NCBI GenBank assembly: GCA_021772415.1
Contig: JAJFMA010000267.1
Coordinates: 1 to 34,903 of the forward strand
Direction: 5' to 3'
Origin: Chlamydiota bacterium
GTDB taxonomy: Bacteria; Chlamydiota; Chlamydiia; Chlamydiales; JAJFMA01
DNA: 34,903 bases
Each line of letters starts with the position of its first letter. Position 1 is the first letter of the stretch. The position numbers and the translations under genes are program-made. Below are positions 8,656 through 18,083 of the stretch, in pieces. The notes under the pieces were generated by a model, which ran no database searches, was not told where the DNA came from, and worked only from the letters and a program-made list of their open reading frames with translations.

Positions 8656-11226
8656 ATGTTTGACAAGTTTACCAACCGCGCCAAACAGGTCATTAAGCTT
8701 GCTAAGAAGGAAGCTCAAAGACTTAACCACAACTACTTAGGTACAGAGCACGTCCTGCTTGGACTGCTTAAACTGGGCCAGGGTGTGGCGGTCAATGTCC
8801 TACGCAATCTCAATATCGACTTCGAGACGGTACGCGCCGAAGTTGAGAAACTTGTTGGCTACGGCCCAGAAATTCAGGTTTATGGAGACCCTGCCCTCAC
8901 AGGCAAAGTAAAAAAGGTCTTCGAATATGCCAATGAAGAGGCCAGTAACCTTAACCACAACTATGTAGGTACCGAGCACCTGCTTCTAGGTCTGCTTCGA
9001 CAGACCGATGGCGTTGCAGCTCAGGTTCTTGAAAACCTAAATGTAAACCTTAAAGAAGTGCGTAAAGAGGTCCTTAAGGAACTCGAGACCTTCAACCTTC
9101 AGCTTCCTCCTATTGGTGCTGGGGCAACTCCTCCACCTACCAGTGGGTCCAAGCAGTACGAGAAAGCAGGTGTCGGTGGAACATCCGATAAGATGCCCGC
9201 CCTCAAAGCGTATGGGCACGACCTGACGGAGATGTGCCGTGAAGGCAAAATGGACCCGGTTATTGGTCGGAAGGAAGAGGTAGAACGTCTGATTCTCATT
9301 CTGTGCCGGCGCCGCAAAAACAACCCTGTCCTTGTTGGTGAAGCGGGCGTGGGTAAAACTGCGATTGTTGAAGGACTTGCACAAGCTATTGTCCGTGGCG
9401 ATGTGCCGGATAATCTACGTAAGAAAAAGCTCATTAACCTCGACCTCGCATTGATGATCGCAGGTACTAAGTACCGTGGGCAGTTTGAGGAGCGGATCAA
9501 AGCCGTCATGGACGAGATCCGAAAAAATGGGCAGGTGCTTCTGTTCATTGACGAACTCCACACTATTGTGGGCGCTGGAGCCGCTGAAGGCGCTATCGAC
9601 GCCTCCAATATCCTTAAACCCGCTCTCTCGCGTGGGGAAATTCAGTGTATCGGTGCCACCACCGTCGACGAATATCGTAAGCATATCGAAAAAGATGCCG
9701 CGCTCGAACGACGCTTCCAGAAAATCTTAATCGCCCCTCCATCAGTTGAGGAGACCATCGAAATCCTCAATGGTCTTAAAGCGAAATATGAAGAGCACCA
9801 CAAGTGCATCTACACTCCCCACTCGCTTCAGCAGGCGGCAGTACTTTCTGACCGCTATGTCCATGGGCGCTACCTTCCTGACAAAGCTATCGACCTCATC
9901 GATGAAGCCGGCGCAAAAATGCGTATCTCTATGATGAGCCAGCCGCATGATATTGCGCAGTACGAGTCCGAGATCGAGGAAACCCGTATCGCTAAAGAAG
10001 AGGCTATTGGTCGGCAGGAATACGAAAAGGCCGCCAAGCTTCGGGACAAGGAAAAGACCCTGCGTGAAAAGCTACAGGAGTCCCGCGCTGAGTGGGAGAT
10101 CAATAAGGCTGAAAATGAGGTGCTCGTTGAAGACGAAGATATTGCACAAGTTGTCGCTAGGATGACAGGGGTGCCTCTTAACAGGCTCACTCAAGGTGAG
10201 ACTAACAAAGTTCTGAAGATGGAAGAGGACCTTGGTAAGCTGATTATCGGCCAAACCGAAGCTCTCGGAACAGTATGCCGTGCAATACGTCGTAGCCGCG
10301 CGGACATAAAAGATCCCAACCGGCCCATTGGTGCATTCCTCTTTATGGGTCCTACAGGTGTCGGTAAGACGCTGATGGCACGCCTCCTTGCTACGCATAT
10401 GTTTGGCGGTGAAGACGCCCTCATCCAAGTTGACATGTCCGAGTACATGGAGAAATTCGCCGTCAGCAGGATGACAGGATCGCCTCCAGGCTATGTAGGG
10501 CATGAAGAGGGCGGTCAGCTCACTGAGCAAGTGCGCCAGCGCCCCTATTCCGTTGTGCTCTTTGACGAGATTGAGAAAGCGCATCCCGATGTGATGGATC
10601 TGCTGCTGCAGGTCCTTGAAGAGGGACGCCTTACTGATTCCTTTGGGCGTAAGGTCGACTTCCGCAACACTATCGTTATCATGACATCGAACTTGGGTGC
10701 TGACCTTATTCGCAAGAGCACCACAGTGGGTTTTGGTATCAAGGAAGGAGCTCCCGACTACGACACCATCAAAGAGAAGATCGAAGAAGCAGTGAAGAAG
10801 CAGTTTAAGCCAGAGTTCTTAAACCGCGTCGACGATGTGGTCATCTTCCGTCCGCTGAGCAAAGAGTTTCTTCTTGAGGTCATGGAGCTTGAAATTCAAA
10901 AGGTTCAAAAACGTCTTGAGCGTAAGGAAATTTACATCTTGCTTGATGATAAAGCCAAGAAGCACCTCGTTGACCAAGGCTTCCAGCCGGAAATGGGTGC
11001 AAGGCCCCTGCGTCGCGTGATCGAGCAACACCTCGAAGACCCACTGGCAGAGAAGCTCTTGCGTCACCCTGACGAGGGGCGGCGTTGCTACGTCACTGTG
11101 GAAGACGGTAAGCTTGTGTTCAAAGATAAGGAAGTCTTCTCGCTTGCACAGCCCGGTATGCCCCCTAAGGATGCTAAGGCCAAAGCTAAGCCAAAGGCTA
11201 AGTCAAAAACCAAGGCGAGCAAGTAA
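8656..11226 (+). CDS. clpC: ClpC-type AAA+ protease chaperone
   Basis: An 856-residue HSP100 unfoldase that feeds proteins to the ClpP protease. Two Clp-N repeats (about 1-145, each with an [15 protein letters not shown] core) precede AAA module 1, with Walker A GEAGVGKT at 228-235 and Walker B LLFIDE at 295-300. A UVR-type coiled segment (about 449-472, [12 protein letters not shown]) marks ClpC rather than ClpA or ClpB. AAA module 2 has Walker A GPTGVGKT at 565-572 and the FDEIEKAH Walker B. The last roughly 18 residues are a Lys/Ala/Pro tail, which is unusual for the family. The ribosome-binding site is weak (GGGTGA). It is a single gene with its own terminator. Confidence 0.97.
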   Translation: MFDKFTNRAKQVIKLAKKEAQRLNHNYLGTEHVLLGLLKLGQGVAVNVLRNLNIDFETVRAEVEKLVGYGPEIQVYGDPALTGKVKKVFEYANEEASNLNHNYVGTEHLLLGLLRQTDGVAAQVLENLNVNLKEVRKEVLKELETFNLQLPPIGAGATPPPTSGSKQYEKAGVGGTSDKMPALKAYGHDLTEMCREGKMDPVIGRKEEVERLILILCRRRKNNPVLVGEAGVGKTAIVEGLAQAIVRGDVPDNLRKKKLINLDLALMIAGTKYRGQFEERIKAVMDEIRKNGQVLLFIDELHTIVGAGAAEGAIDASNILKPALSRGEIQCIGATTVDEYRKHIEKDAALERRFQKILIAPPSVEETIEILNGLKAKYEEHHKCIYTPHSLQQAAVLSDRYVHGRYLPDKAIDLIDEAGAKMRISMMSQPHDIAQYESEIEETRIAKEEAIGRQEYEKAAKLRDKEKTLREKLQESRAEWEINKAENEVLVEDEDIAQVVARMTGVPLNRLTQGETNKVLKMEEDLGKLIIGQTEALGTVCRAIRRSRADIKDPNRPIGAFLFMGPTGVGKTLMARLLATHMFGGEDALIQVDMSEYMEKFAVSRMTGSPPGYVGHEEGGQLTEQVRQRPYSVVLFDEIEKAHPDVMDLLLQVLEEGRLTDSFGRKVDFRNTIVIMTSNLGADLIRKSTTVGFGIKEGAPDYDTIKEKIEEAVKKQFKPEFLNRVDDVVIFRPLSKEFLLEVMELEIQKVQKRLERKEIYILLDDKAKKHLVDQGFQPEMGARPLRRVIEQHLEDPLAEKLLRHPDEGRRCYVTVEDGKLVFKDKEVFSLAQPGMPPKDAKAKAKPKAKSKTKASK

Positions 11227-11258
11227 CAGCGCCAACAGTTGACATCCATACGATCTTT

Positions 11259-11289
11259 GGAGCCCACACAAGTGTGGGCTCCTTTTTTT
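11259..11289 (+). terminator. clpC intrinsic terminator
   Basis: A perfect 11-bp stem (GGAGCCCACAC...GTGTGGGCTCC region) with a tiny loop is followed directly by seven T residues. It is a textbook rho-independent terminator 32 bases after the clpC stop. Confidence 0.92.
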
Positions 11290-11327
11290 GAAGCCCGGCT
11301 TTACTCCCGTTATTCGGTAAGCATCGA

Positions 11328-11385
11328 TAAATGATGATATTGAGCACGCCGTGGACTCGATGGCTTAGTTGTAGATCGAACCTAC
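11328..11385. repeat. 58-base direct repeat, copy 1
   Basis: Matches 11597-11654 at 53 of 58 positions. It ends in a small hairpin, GTAG-(ATCGAAC)-CTAC. It lies in the gap between clpC and the transporter gene, with no gene inside. Confidence 0.85.
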
Positions 11386-11596
11386 TTTTCTATTTCCCTC
11401 TGCGTCTTAGAATCTTTGCCTCTTTGCGTTTCAATCGCGAGTGTAGCGAACCGTCTAGAATGTGGCTCGTTCACGATACACGAAAGGAAGCGCACTTGAC
11501 AGCGGAGCTTAGCGTCGCAGACTCCGCTGTCAGGAGCGATGCTAAGTCGCGAAGCTGCAGAGACGCAAAGATATCTCGTCATGCAAAGCGGATTCG
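11386..11596. other. Spacer between direct repeats; no gene seen
   Basis: Holds degenerate CTCTGCGTCT/TCTTTGCCTCTTTGCG phrases at about 11399-11430, with a partly complementary phrase near 11558-11575. A clean hairpin with 10-base arms (GACAGCGGAG / CTCCGCTGTC) lies at 11498-11531. Short open frames cross it on both strands, but none has a ribosome-binding site or recognisable content. It looks like decayed palindromic repeat sequence. Confidence 0.5.
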
Positions 11597-11654
11597 TAAA
11601 TGATGATGTTGAGCATGTCGTGGGCTCGATGGCTTAGTCGTAGATCGAACCTAC
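11597..11654. repeat. 58-base direct repeat, copy 2
   Basis: Second copy of the 11328-11385 element, five mismatches apart, all transitions. Here the terminal hairpin is CGTAG-(ATCGAAC)-CTACG seen from either strand. It lies 20 bases from the 3' end of the transporter gene. Confidence 0.85.
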
Positions 11655-11674
11655 GTTCTCTCCTGACCTGGAAA

Positions 11675-12586
11675 CTACGTTTCGTCGATGTGGATGCCCT
11701 TGCGCAGCTCTTGCTGGTAGAAAATAAGAAGGCCCGCGAAAACGATACATGCCGACGCCACAAAAAACACGGTGATGGTTTCTCCAAGTACCAGCCACCC
11801 AAAGAAAGCTGTGATTAGAGGGGTCATAAAGCCTGCAAACGACAAAAATGTTGCTGTGAAGTGCTTTAACAAATGGCCGTAGAGATTGTAGGCTAGCACA
11901 TTGGAGACTACAATCAGCAGCAATGTGCACTTGAGAAAAGGCGCAAACTCACTCACTGGAATGGGATGCCAAGGTTCTACAAGATAGGAGTGAACCAGGG
12001 CCATGATGCCACCAATGAGCATGCTATATCCATTAGCCACCATAGGGGTGAAACCCTCGTCTTTCACAAGTTGACGTAGCAGTATCCATCCGTAGGAGCT
12101 TGCTGCAGCGGCGACCATGACGGCGAGTTCGGGAAGGCTCACAATTCCCACATAAGTCATAGCGGCTTCACTTGAGGTGTGTGTGAGAAGTATCGGGATG
12201 AAGCCCGCGCATCCCACTGCGAGTCCCAACCATTTCCGGCGTGAAATTCTCTCGTCTAGAAGGAAATAGGAAAGAATCGCCGCCATGAACGGGGAGAGAC
12301 TGTAGATGAAGCAGGTCTTAAATGATGTCAGGTATTTTAGACCCCAAAACTCCATTGCATTGGTAAGATAGATGTTGAACAGTCCCAACGCAAATAGGCG
12401 GCCTAGATGTTTACCACCTAAGCGCAGACTTTTGGGTGCGGTGATACCTTGATAAATCAGCAGTAACACACCAGCAGCAAGCATTCGTGTTCCCACGAAG
12501 AAAAATGGCTCTGTATACTCTAGGCCAATCTTCGAAATGGTAAAGACGCTCGCGAATAAACTGTATAGAACGACAACAAGATACAT
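11675..12586 (-). CDS. EamA-family (drug/metabolite superfamily) transporter
   Basis: A 303-residue inner-membrane protein with about ten hydrophobic segments spread along its length, arranged as two EamA halves. The second half shows the family's GE.....F pattern (WLVLGETITVFFV). The N-terminus starts directly with a membrane segment after Met-Tyr. A GGACAGG stretch just upstream of the ATG serves as ribosome-binding site. Such carriers exchange small metabolites; the substrate cannot be read from sequence. Known intracellular-bacterial members import S-adenosylmethionine (Rickettsia, and the Chlamydia SAM/SAH carrier), and the N-terminal style is compatible, but this is only a suggestion, especially since the window also has metK. 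It is downstream of and collinear with the TPR gene, with a 134-base gap. Confidence 0.85.
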   Translation of the reverse strand: MYLVVVLYSLFASVFTISKIGLEYTEPFFFVGTRMLAAGVLLLIYQGITAPKSLRLGGKHLGRLFALGLFNIYLTNAMEFWGLKYLTSFKTCFIYSLSPFMAAILSYFLLDERISRRKWLGLAVGCAGFIPILLTHTSSEAAMTYVGIVSLPELAVMVAAAASSYGWILLRQLVKDEGFTPMVANGYSMLIGGIMALVHSYLVEPWHPIPVSEFAPFLKCTLLLIVVSNVLAYNLYGHLLKHFTATFLSFAGFMTPLITAFFGWLVLGETITVFFVASACIVFAGLLIFYQQELRKGIHIDET

Positions 12587-12720
12587 AACCTGTCCACGTG
12601 CTGCAAATAGTTGAGTATACTAGCATGGATCTCGCTATCTATGCACCTTCGAAGAGCAAGGAACAGCGTAGTCTATTCCCCTTTCGACAGATGCACTAGC
12701 TAAGTCCCTTACAACCGGGT

Positions 12721-15700
12721 TTACAATCCCTCGACGGAAGGATGTTCTGGCCACACCGTCGTTGCATCTATAGGAGGGAAGTCAAAATCCCACTGGGGGC
12801 GATTTTCTTTGATTTCCTTCAGAGTGCTCTCGGCAAGCTTGCTGTCGATAGCAGCGATCTTGTTGTAGATTGCATCTCTTTGTGTTGTCAACGCTTCGCG
12901 ATCGTTGGTAGAGACATGCAAGAGAGGATCGTGCAAGCACTCTAGGAGCACTGTCAAAACCCCTAGGTTGTTCGGGGATAACTCTACTCCATGCTCCAGG
13001 ATCATTTGGGCGTCTTCGGGGTTGCGCAGTTCCAAGAATACGCGACCTAGCGCGATGTAGTTGCGGATGTTGCTCGGACGATATTTAATCGCATTTTGGT
13101 AGTAGTTGGAGGCCTCGTATAGATTGCCGCTGTCATGGTAGAGCTCGGCAAGCTTCTGCCAAGCTAAGGCATCGCTTGGGCTGTATTTCGCTGCCTGGTA
13201 GAGCGCGCGAATGGCGCTGCGGTTGTCCTTAAGTCGTCGATAGAGATGTGCCAAGTTATTAAAAGCATCGGTATACGAAGGGTCGGCTTTGATTGCTTCT
13301 CGATACGCCTCCAATGCTTCTTGTGGCTTATTCAAAAGTGTCAGTAACTGTCCACGAAGGTTGTGGACAATGGGAAGGTCATCGTGATGGTCGACGACCT
13401 TACCAAGATGGAAAAGGGACTTTTGGATATCGGACTGAAAACGGGCGTGTCCCTGGTCCTCTGTTGTACGTGCCCACGCACCTAAAGCCGCCATGCGTTC
13501 GCCATAGACAACTTTTGGTGAGAGGTTGCTTGGTTCTTTGTCTACGGCTCTCTCTGCTTCATTAGCTAAGGTTTCTAAGATGTTGATGTCACGGGCGTAC
13601 AGAGAGAGAGCGTCGCCAACAGAAGGGTCTGCGGGGTTCAAGCTTTTGGCTTTTTGAACGAGTGAGAGCGCATCTGTGAATCGCGAGAGCTTATACTGTA
13701 GCTCTGCCTGTACGAGCAAACCTTCGATGTTTTTGGACAGATCCTCTTCCCTGGCATTGGCAACGCTAAGGGCTTGTCCATAGGAGCCAATTTGCATTAG
13801 AAAGCGCAACAGATGGATTGTTTCATCAGAGGACAGATTTGGGATTGGTGGCAAACGCTGTAGCATTGGCCAGGTGAGTTCCTGTGCGTTAGCCACGACC
13901 ATCAAGCGTGCAATCCGAAGCTGTACATCAAGCGGTAGTGGTGGCTGTTGATTTAGGAACTCTTTTCCTTCTACCACAGCTTCATCGAAGCGGTTTGTGT
14001 GGATCAGTGCGTCTACATAGCCGAAGGCATCACGCGGAGCCATCGCTTCGGTGTCGACAATGAGGCGATATTCTTCGAGGGCAAGATCATAGCGTCGTAG
14101 CTCAAGGAGAGTTTGCGCGTAGGCGCCTCGGAATTCAGCGCCATTCTTCTCGAGCTCAAAGAAACGTCGGTACCAGGTAAGGGCTTGAATAGGTTGCCGC
14201 GCGCCATCGTAGGCTCTGGCAAGTAGAGGCATAGCCCTCTTTTGAGCTGTGAGGTCATTGCTTTGCGTTGCTGCTGCGAGAAGATCTTCGACGGCCCCTG
14301 TGTAGTCTCCAAGCTGAAGGCGGGTGTCACCTCGCACCACTCGGATCTCCGGGGTGGGGTCTTTGATGAGGTTGAAGTACTTCGTTGCTACATCATTTTT
14401 CTTCTTTGTGTCCTTGAAGAACAAGCCAGCAATAAAATAGCGACCGAAAAGTGTGAGTTTCTGCTGCTCAAATGTGCGGAACGGTGGACTCATTCCATTA
14501 GTATCGGGCTGTGTGGGCTGGTTGAGGAGCTTGATCAGCGCTTTTTCAGCTAGTTCTACCTGTCCCGTCGCTAAGTCATTTTCAATGACAAGGCCCCGTA
14601 CACCATCTAAAGCGTTATATGGTGGGGGTGTAAGCTCGATTAACTTTGATACACGTGGGTAGTCCCCAAGCATGTAGGCAGCGTAGGCTAGGCCGATATT
14701 ACTTTCGGCTGTGGGATGCCCAATCTGCGTGAGCCACCTCTGGCCTTCTTTGACTTGGTCTTGTGCGAGCAGACCTAATCCAAGACGGAGGTAGCTGTCG
14801 TCATTAAGGGGGTGGTGACCTTGCAGTTCCAGCAGCAGTTGCTTACCTGCGGCCTCTTGCTTAGTCAGTATTTGTGAGACGGCAATCATCTCGAGAATGC
14901 TCAAATTGGGTTTTTCAATGACCGTAAGGTATTCCAGGGCCTTAGAGTATTTGGCTAAGCGGTAGTAGATCTGGCCTGTGAGCGAGCGGGCCTCTTGGTT
15001 TTCTGCCTCAAGTTGTAAGACCCACAAAGCCCTGCGTAAGGCTTCGTCAAAGTTACCTGCGGTAAGTAGCTCTTGAGCACTACCGAGGTGCTTCTTACTT
15101 TCTGTAGATTGCTTAAGGTCAATAGTCCCTAGATCGAAGCGTTCCATCGCTGCAAAGACGTGAGGAAGTTTGTCGATGTCGTCACGCTTTATCGTCTCGT
15201 TGTAGACGCGAGTGAGCGCTTTTTCCAGTCCGTTGCGTACGTCCACACGCTCTTGATCGAAGGGGAGAGTAAGGGCAAGTTGCATGATTGCCACAGCTTT
15301 ATCTTCCTGGTCAGGCTGTAACCACATCGACTCACCCGTTGCGATAAGCTCATTGGCGAGCTGTACGCGTGCGTCGTGGTCCTTTTCGGCATCCTTCCAA
15401 AGCGCTATGTAGGGAGCAGAAAGCTTAAGCGTGGCGTCGTCAGCGGGGAGAAGGCTGTGTATACGGTCCACTAAGCCTTTAGAAAAGCGCGCTGCGAGTG
15501 TTGGAGAGCTGTCGCTAAATAGGTAAGCTGCTGGCCAATACTCTTTAACTAGATCGGTGTTGCCTTCTTCCAACGCCGTCGAAGCTAGTGAGTAGAAGCG
15601 CTTCTGAAGTACTTCTCTGTCGCTTTCTTCGAGGATAAGACGATTTAGGATGTTGGTAAGCTCTTTGACGCGTGCCCAATTTTGAGCTTGAATTTGCTCT

Positions 15701-16647
15701 TCTAACACTGCGCCAAGGGTTTGTGTCACTCGAGAAAGCTCTTCTGTAGCTCCCCACGATTGCATCACAGAGGCATAGAAAGGAAGATCGGAGACGGAAC
15801 CTGTATCAATAAGACCGTGAGCTGTGTGATCGATAAGATTTAGCAGGCGTCGCCTCTCGGCTGCATAGCGCTCGCTTTGCATTGGCACCCGATTGAAGTA
15901 GGAGTTTGCAAGCTTAAAATAGGGCGCTGCCGCCGTGATGGGCTTGTCCTGAGCTTCCTTGGCGTAACTGAGTCCGAGAAGGAAATAGACTTCGTGGAGC
16001 TCGCTCTCGGTGACACTATCAACCTCTTCTTCAAGCGTTTGTCTTGCAAGCAGGTACTTGCCTTCCTCGATTTGACAGCGTGTGAGACGCAGTACTAGCC
16101 AAAGCCGTGTAAACACGTTTTCAAAGGACTTCTTCATCCACCCAGAAAGAGGCAGGCGATGGTAGGGCAGAGACCAAAGTTCTAAGGCTTGAGCGTAGTC
16201 TTCGCTTAGGTAACGCTCAATGGCTTGAAAGAAAGTCACCCAAGGTTGGTTAGGCCAAGCTTCTTGAGCTTGAGAAATCACAACGCGTAGCTGTTCGACG
16301 TCTCGGGTGAGGTAGGCGTTTAGAGCCTGATTGAGGAGACCTTCTAGTACAAGATCCTGCTGACGGCGTTGCTGTGCTTGAAAGACCGCCTGTTCCAGTA
16401 GGGCAGAAGAATCGTCAAAGTTCCGCAGCCCCCGCATGGCGTAGGCTTGGTACAGCTGTCGCTGATCTTCCGGCAAGCTTTCGTCGAGCTTAGCCAGCTC
16501 GTCGTATGCCTCCTGGTACTGTCCCCGAAGGAAAGATTCGTAGGCGACGTCTAGCTCGTATTGCGTGTCAAAGGCTACAAACATGTAGCCCACGAGTAAA
16601 CAAATTAATAACAGGGTTGTCCCTATGGCTGCTTTGACGTAAGTCAT
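12721..16647 (-). CDS. Giant membrane-anchored tetratricopeptide-repeat protein
   Basis: 1308 residues. One N-terminal membrane segment (about 5-26) lacks a clear cleavage site, so the protein is probably anchored in the inner membrane with the rest in the periplasm (orientation inferred). The body is almost wholly helical and made of degenerate TPR-like repeats. Early units appear from about residue 35 (GQYQEAYDELAKL), and the clearest canonical TPRs are near 1089-1227, with patterns such as EALEAYREAIKADPSY and EASNYYQNAIKYRPSN. No catalytic domain is seen. The start ATG follows AGGATGGA. It is likely co-transcribed with the 99-residue gene upstream, 54 bases away. A role as scaffold for an envelope or secretion complex is plausible, but nothing here identifies the partner. 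Confidence 0.85.
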   Translation of the reverse strand: MTYVKAAIGTTLLLICLLVGYMFVAFDTQYELDVAYESFLRGQYQEAYDELAKLDESLPEDQRQLYQAYAMRGLRNFDDSSALLEQAVFQAQQRRQQDLVLEGLLNQALNAYLTRDVEQLRVVISQAQEAWPNQPWVTFFQAIERYLSEDYAQALELWSLPYHRLPLSGWMKKSFENVFTRLWLVLRLTRCQIEEGKYLLARQTLEEEVDSVTESELHEVYFLLGLSYAKEAQDKPITAAAPYFKLANSYFNRVPMQSERYAAERRRLLNLIDHTAHGLIDTGSVSDLPFYASVMQSWGATEELSRVTQTLGAVLEEQIQAQNWARVKELTNILNRLILEESDREVLQKRFYSLASTALEEGNTDLVKEYWPAAYLFSDSSPTLAARFSKGLVDRIHSLLPADDATLKLSAPYIALWKDAEKDHDARVQLANELIATGESMWLQPDQEDKAVAIMQLALTLPFDQERVDVRNGLEKALTRVYNETIKRDDIDKLPHVFAAMERFDLGTIDLKQSTESKKHLGSAQELLTAGNFDEALRRALWVLQLEAENQEARSLTGQIYYRLAKYSKALEYLTVIEKPNLSILEMIAVSQILTKQEAAGKQLLLELQGHHPLNDDSYLRLGLGLLAQDQVKEGQRWLTQIGHPTAESNIGLAYAAYMLGDYPRVSKLIELTPPPYNALDGVRGLVIENDLATGQVELAEKALIKLLNQPTQPDTNGMSPPFRTFEQQKLTLFGRYFIAGLFFKDTKKKNDVATKYFNLIKDPTPEIRVVRGDTRLQLGDYTGAVEDLLAAATQSNDLTAQKRAMPLLARAYDGARQPIQALTWYRRFFELEKNGAEFRGAYAQTLLELRRYDLALEEYRLIVDTEAMAPRDAFGYVDALIHTNRFDEAVVEGKEFLNQQPPLPLDVQLRIARLMVVANAQELTWPMLQRLPPIPNLSSDETIHLLRFLMQIGSYGQALSVANAREEDLSKNIEGLLVQAELQYKLSRFTDALSLVQKAKSLNPADPSVGDALSLYARDINILETLANEAERAVDKEPSNLSPKVVYGERMAALGAWARTTEDQGHARFQSDIQKSLFHLGKVVDHHDDLPIVHNLRGQLLTLLNKPQEALEAYREAIKADPSYTDAFNNLAHLYRRLKDNRSAIRALYQAAKYSPSDALAWQKLAELYHDSGNLYEASNYYQNAIKYRPSNIRNYIALGRVFLELRNPEDAQMILEHGVELSPNNLGVLTVLLECLHDPLLHVSTNDREALTTQRDAIYNKIAAIDSKLAESTLKEIKENRPQWDFDFPPIDATTVWPEHPSVEGL

Positions 16648-16701
16648 CCGTCCATCCTAGCGTTCAATTGCAAAGGAGCAACGACTTAGAGCCTTCTAAG
16701 T

Positions 16702-17001
16702 CTACTCCTCACCCTTCCGACGTTTCTCGGCCAGAGTGTTTGCTTCTTCTCGTGTTGCACAGGCGGCTATAATGCGTTTACGGCCTTCACACCAATTGGG
16801 CTTTAGAAGGTTGCCCTTCACAGTGAAGCCCTGCTTTTCGGAGCCGTCTAATGGAGAGCGATTTAGACTCACCAAGTCCATTAGTCGATCTTCGATGGTG
16901 TGTCCCTCCAAAATGCTGCCGTCACGCATGACAATATATACCGGTGTCCCAACCGAAAATGCACCGCCATTACCGCCCGTTTCGTCAAATTTCTTTAACA
17001 T
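16702..17001 (-). CDS. Small conserved-looking protein of unknown function
   Basis: 99 residues, which I do not recognise. It is soluble with no signal peptide. It has a Gly-rich start (about 9-15), a beta-rich middle (SVGTPVYIVMRDGSILEGH, about 16-34), and a charged helical C-terminus (EEANTLAEKRRKGEE) with cysteines at about 72 and 81. An AGAGAAAG sequence just upstream of the ATG and its position 54 bases ahead of the TPR gene on the same strand argue that it is a real gene and probably the first of that operon. The antisense frame here has no ribosome-binding site. Confidence 0.6.
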   Translation of the reverse strand: MLKKFDETGGNGGAFSVGTPVYIVMRDGSILEGHTIEDRLMDLVSLNRSPLDGSEKQGFTVKGNLLKPNWCEGRKRIIAACATREEANTLAEKRRKGEE

Positions 17002-17321
17002 GTCTTTCTCTTCATAAAATGATTCGCAATTTTTTTATACTTCTTTCCACCGGATGCCCCTTAATAACAGGCTCTATCGCCCAAATAGCGGGGGTGAGCT
17101 GCCTCTTAAGATAACTCGGAAAATTACAGAAGTAATTCAATAAGCGGAAAAATTGTATCCGATAATTGCTTGGGTTAATATAATACGCTCCAGTTGAAAT
17201 ATATGTGGAAAAGCTTCCATTCGTTTTTCGATCCGAAAGGAGGCTTGCCATCAAGAAAAGTAGTGTGTCATAAACGACTTTATGGCTCACAACTAAAGTT
17301 AAGAGACCCACGGAGCACAAG
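17002..17321. other. 320-base divergent intergenic region
   Basis: Lies between the 99-residue gene (leftward) and the response regulator (rightward). It contains a small inverted repeat AATTAC-AGAA-GTAATT at 17122-17137 and an AT-rich promoter-like stretch just after it. No coding sequence is convincing on either strand. Confidence 0.5.
17153..17181 (+). promoter_or_regulatory. Candidate promoter of the response regulator
   Basis: TTGTAT and TAATAT are separated by 17 bases, about 140 bases upstream of the ATG, in an AT-rich stretch. The short AATTAC/GTAATT inverted repeat lies immediately upstream. Confidence 0.35.
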
Positions 17322-18011
17322 ATGTCTAAGATAAGAATTGTTCTCATCGAAGATGAACAAGATATTGCTGATCTTATTGCCCTTCAGGCGGAAATATCTG
17401 GGTATAAGCTCGTTCATGAAATCGACGGCCTTAATGGCCTGCGTGCCGTTGAGCGTGAGAAGCCCGACATAGTACTGTTGGATATTATGCTTCCAGGTCA
17501 GAGCGGACTCGATGTCTGCCGCAAGCTGAAAGGTAATCCGGAGTATAAAGATATTCCTGTGATCATGATCTCAGCGAAAAGTGAAGAGATCGATGTGATC
17601 CTCGGGCTGGAGCTAGGTGCTGACGACTATGTCGCTAAGCCATTCTCTCCTAAGGTGTTGTTTTCTCGTATCAAAGCTGTGATGCGCCGAGGAAAAGAAC
17701 CTCAGGAAGCGCCTAAAATCATCAAATTTGGTGATTTCACCCTTGAGCTGGACCGCTATCAGCTGAAAAAGAAGGAGAAATCTATCTCCCTCACACTTTC
17801 AGAGTTTGGAATTTTGCGACGCCTGGTTTGCCACCGCGGCAAGGTGCTTACACGGAACCAGCTCCTCGATGAAGTGCAAAATGACGACGCTTTTATTGTC
17901 GACCGCAACATTGATGTGCATATCGCCGCTCTGCGTCGCAAGCTTGGCCCTAATTTCACCTGGATCCAGACGGTCCGCGGTGTCGGGTATCGCTTCCTTG
18001 AAGAAGAATAA
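17322..18011 (+). CDS. OmpR/PhoB-type response regulator (orphan)
   Basis: 229 residues. The receiver domain (about 4-123) is complete: acidic pocket Glu10-Asp11, phospho-acceptor Asp54 in VLLDIMLP, Ser84, and Lys106 in VAKPF. It should therefore be phosphorylated, unlike the atypical chlamydial regulator ChxR. A winged-helix DNA-binding domain follows (about 133-228), ending in the typical TVRGVGYRF. The start ATG follows GGAG. No histidine kinase gene is adjacent, so the partner is unknown. It is convergent with the Cys-rich PEP-CTERM gene; a shared bidirectional terminator may lie between them. Confidence 0.93.
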   Translation: MSKIRIVLIEDEQDIADLIALQAEISGYKLVHEIDGLNGLRAVEREKPDIVLLDIMLPGQSGLDVCRKLKGNPEYKDIPVIMISAKSEEIDVILGLELGADDYVAKPFSPKVLFSRIKAVMRRGKEPQEAPKIIKFGDFTLELDRYQLKKKEKSISLTLSEFGILRRLVCHRGKVLTRNQLLDEVQNDDAFIVDRNIDVHIAALRRKLGPNFTWIQTVRGVGYRFLEEE

Positions 18012-18014
18012 ACA

Positions 18015-18054
18015 GAAGCCACCGCGGGAAGATCCCCGCGATGGCTTCTTTATC
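18015..18054 (+). terminator. Terminator of the response regulator gene, possibly bidirectional
   Basis: A stem AGAAGCCAcCGCGGG / CCCGCGaTGGCTTCT with one mismatch and a short loop is followed by TTTATCGTTT. It begins three bases after the stop. The symmetric stem could also serve the convergent gene ending at 18084. Confidence 0.75.
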
Positions 18055-18083
18055 GTTTCCAGACTTGTGTAGGCCACGGAGCT

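Noticed and set aside
11366-11385. A GGTTCGATC-like hairpin suggesting a tRNA T-arm
   Set aside because: The loop register does not give the required G-C closing pair, and no acceptor, D or anticodon arm can be built around either copy.
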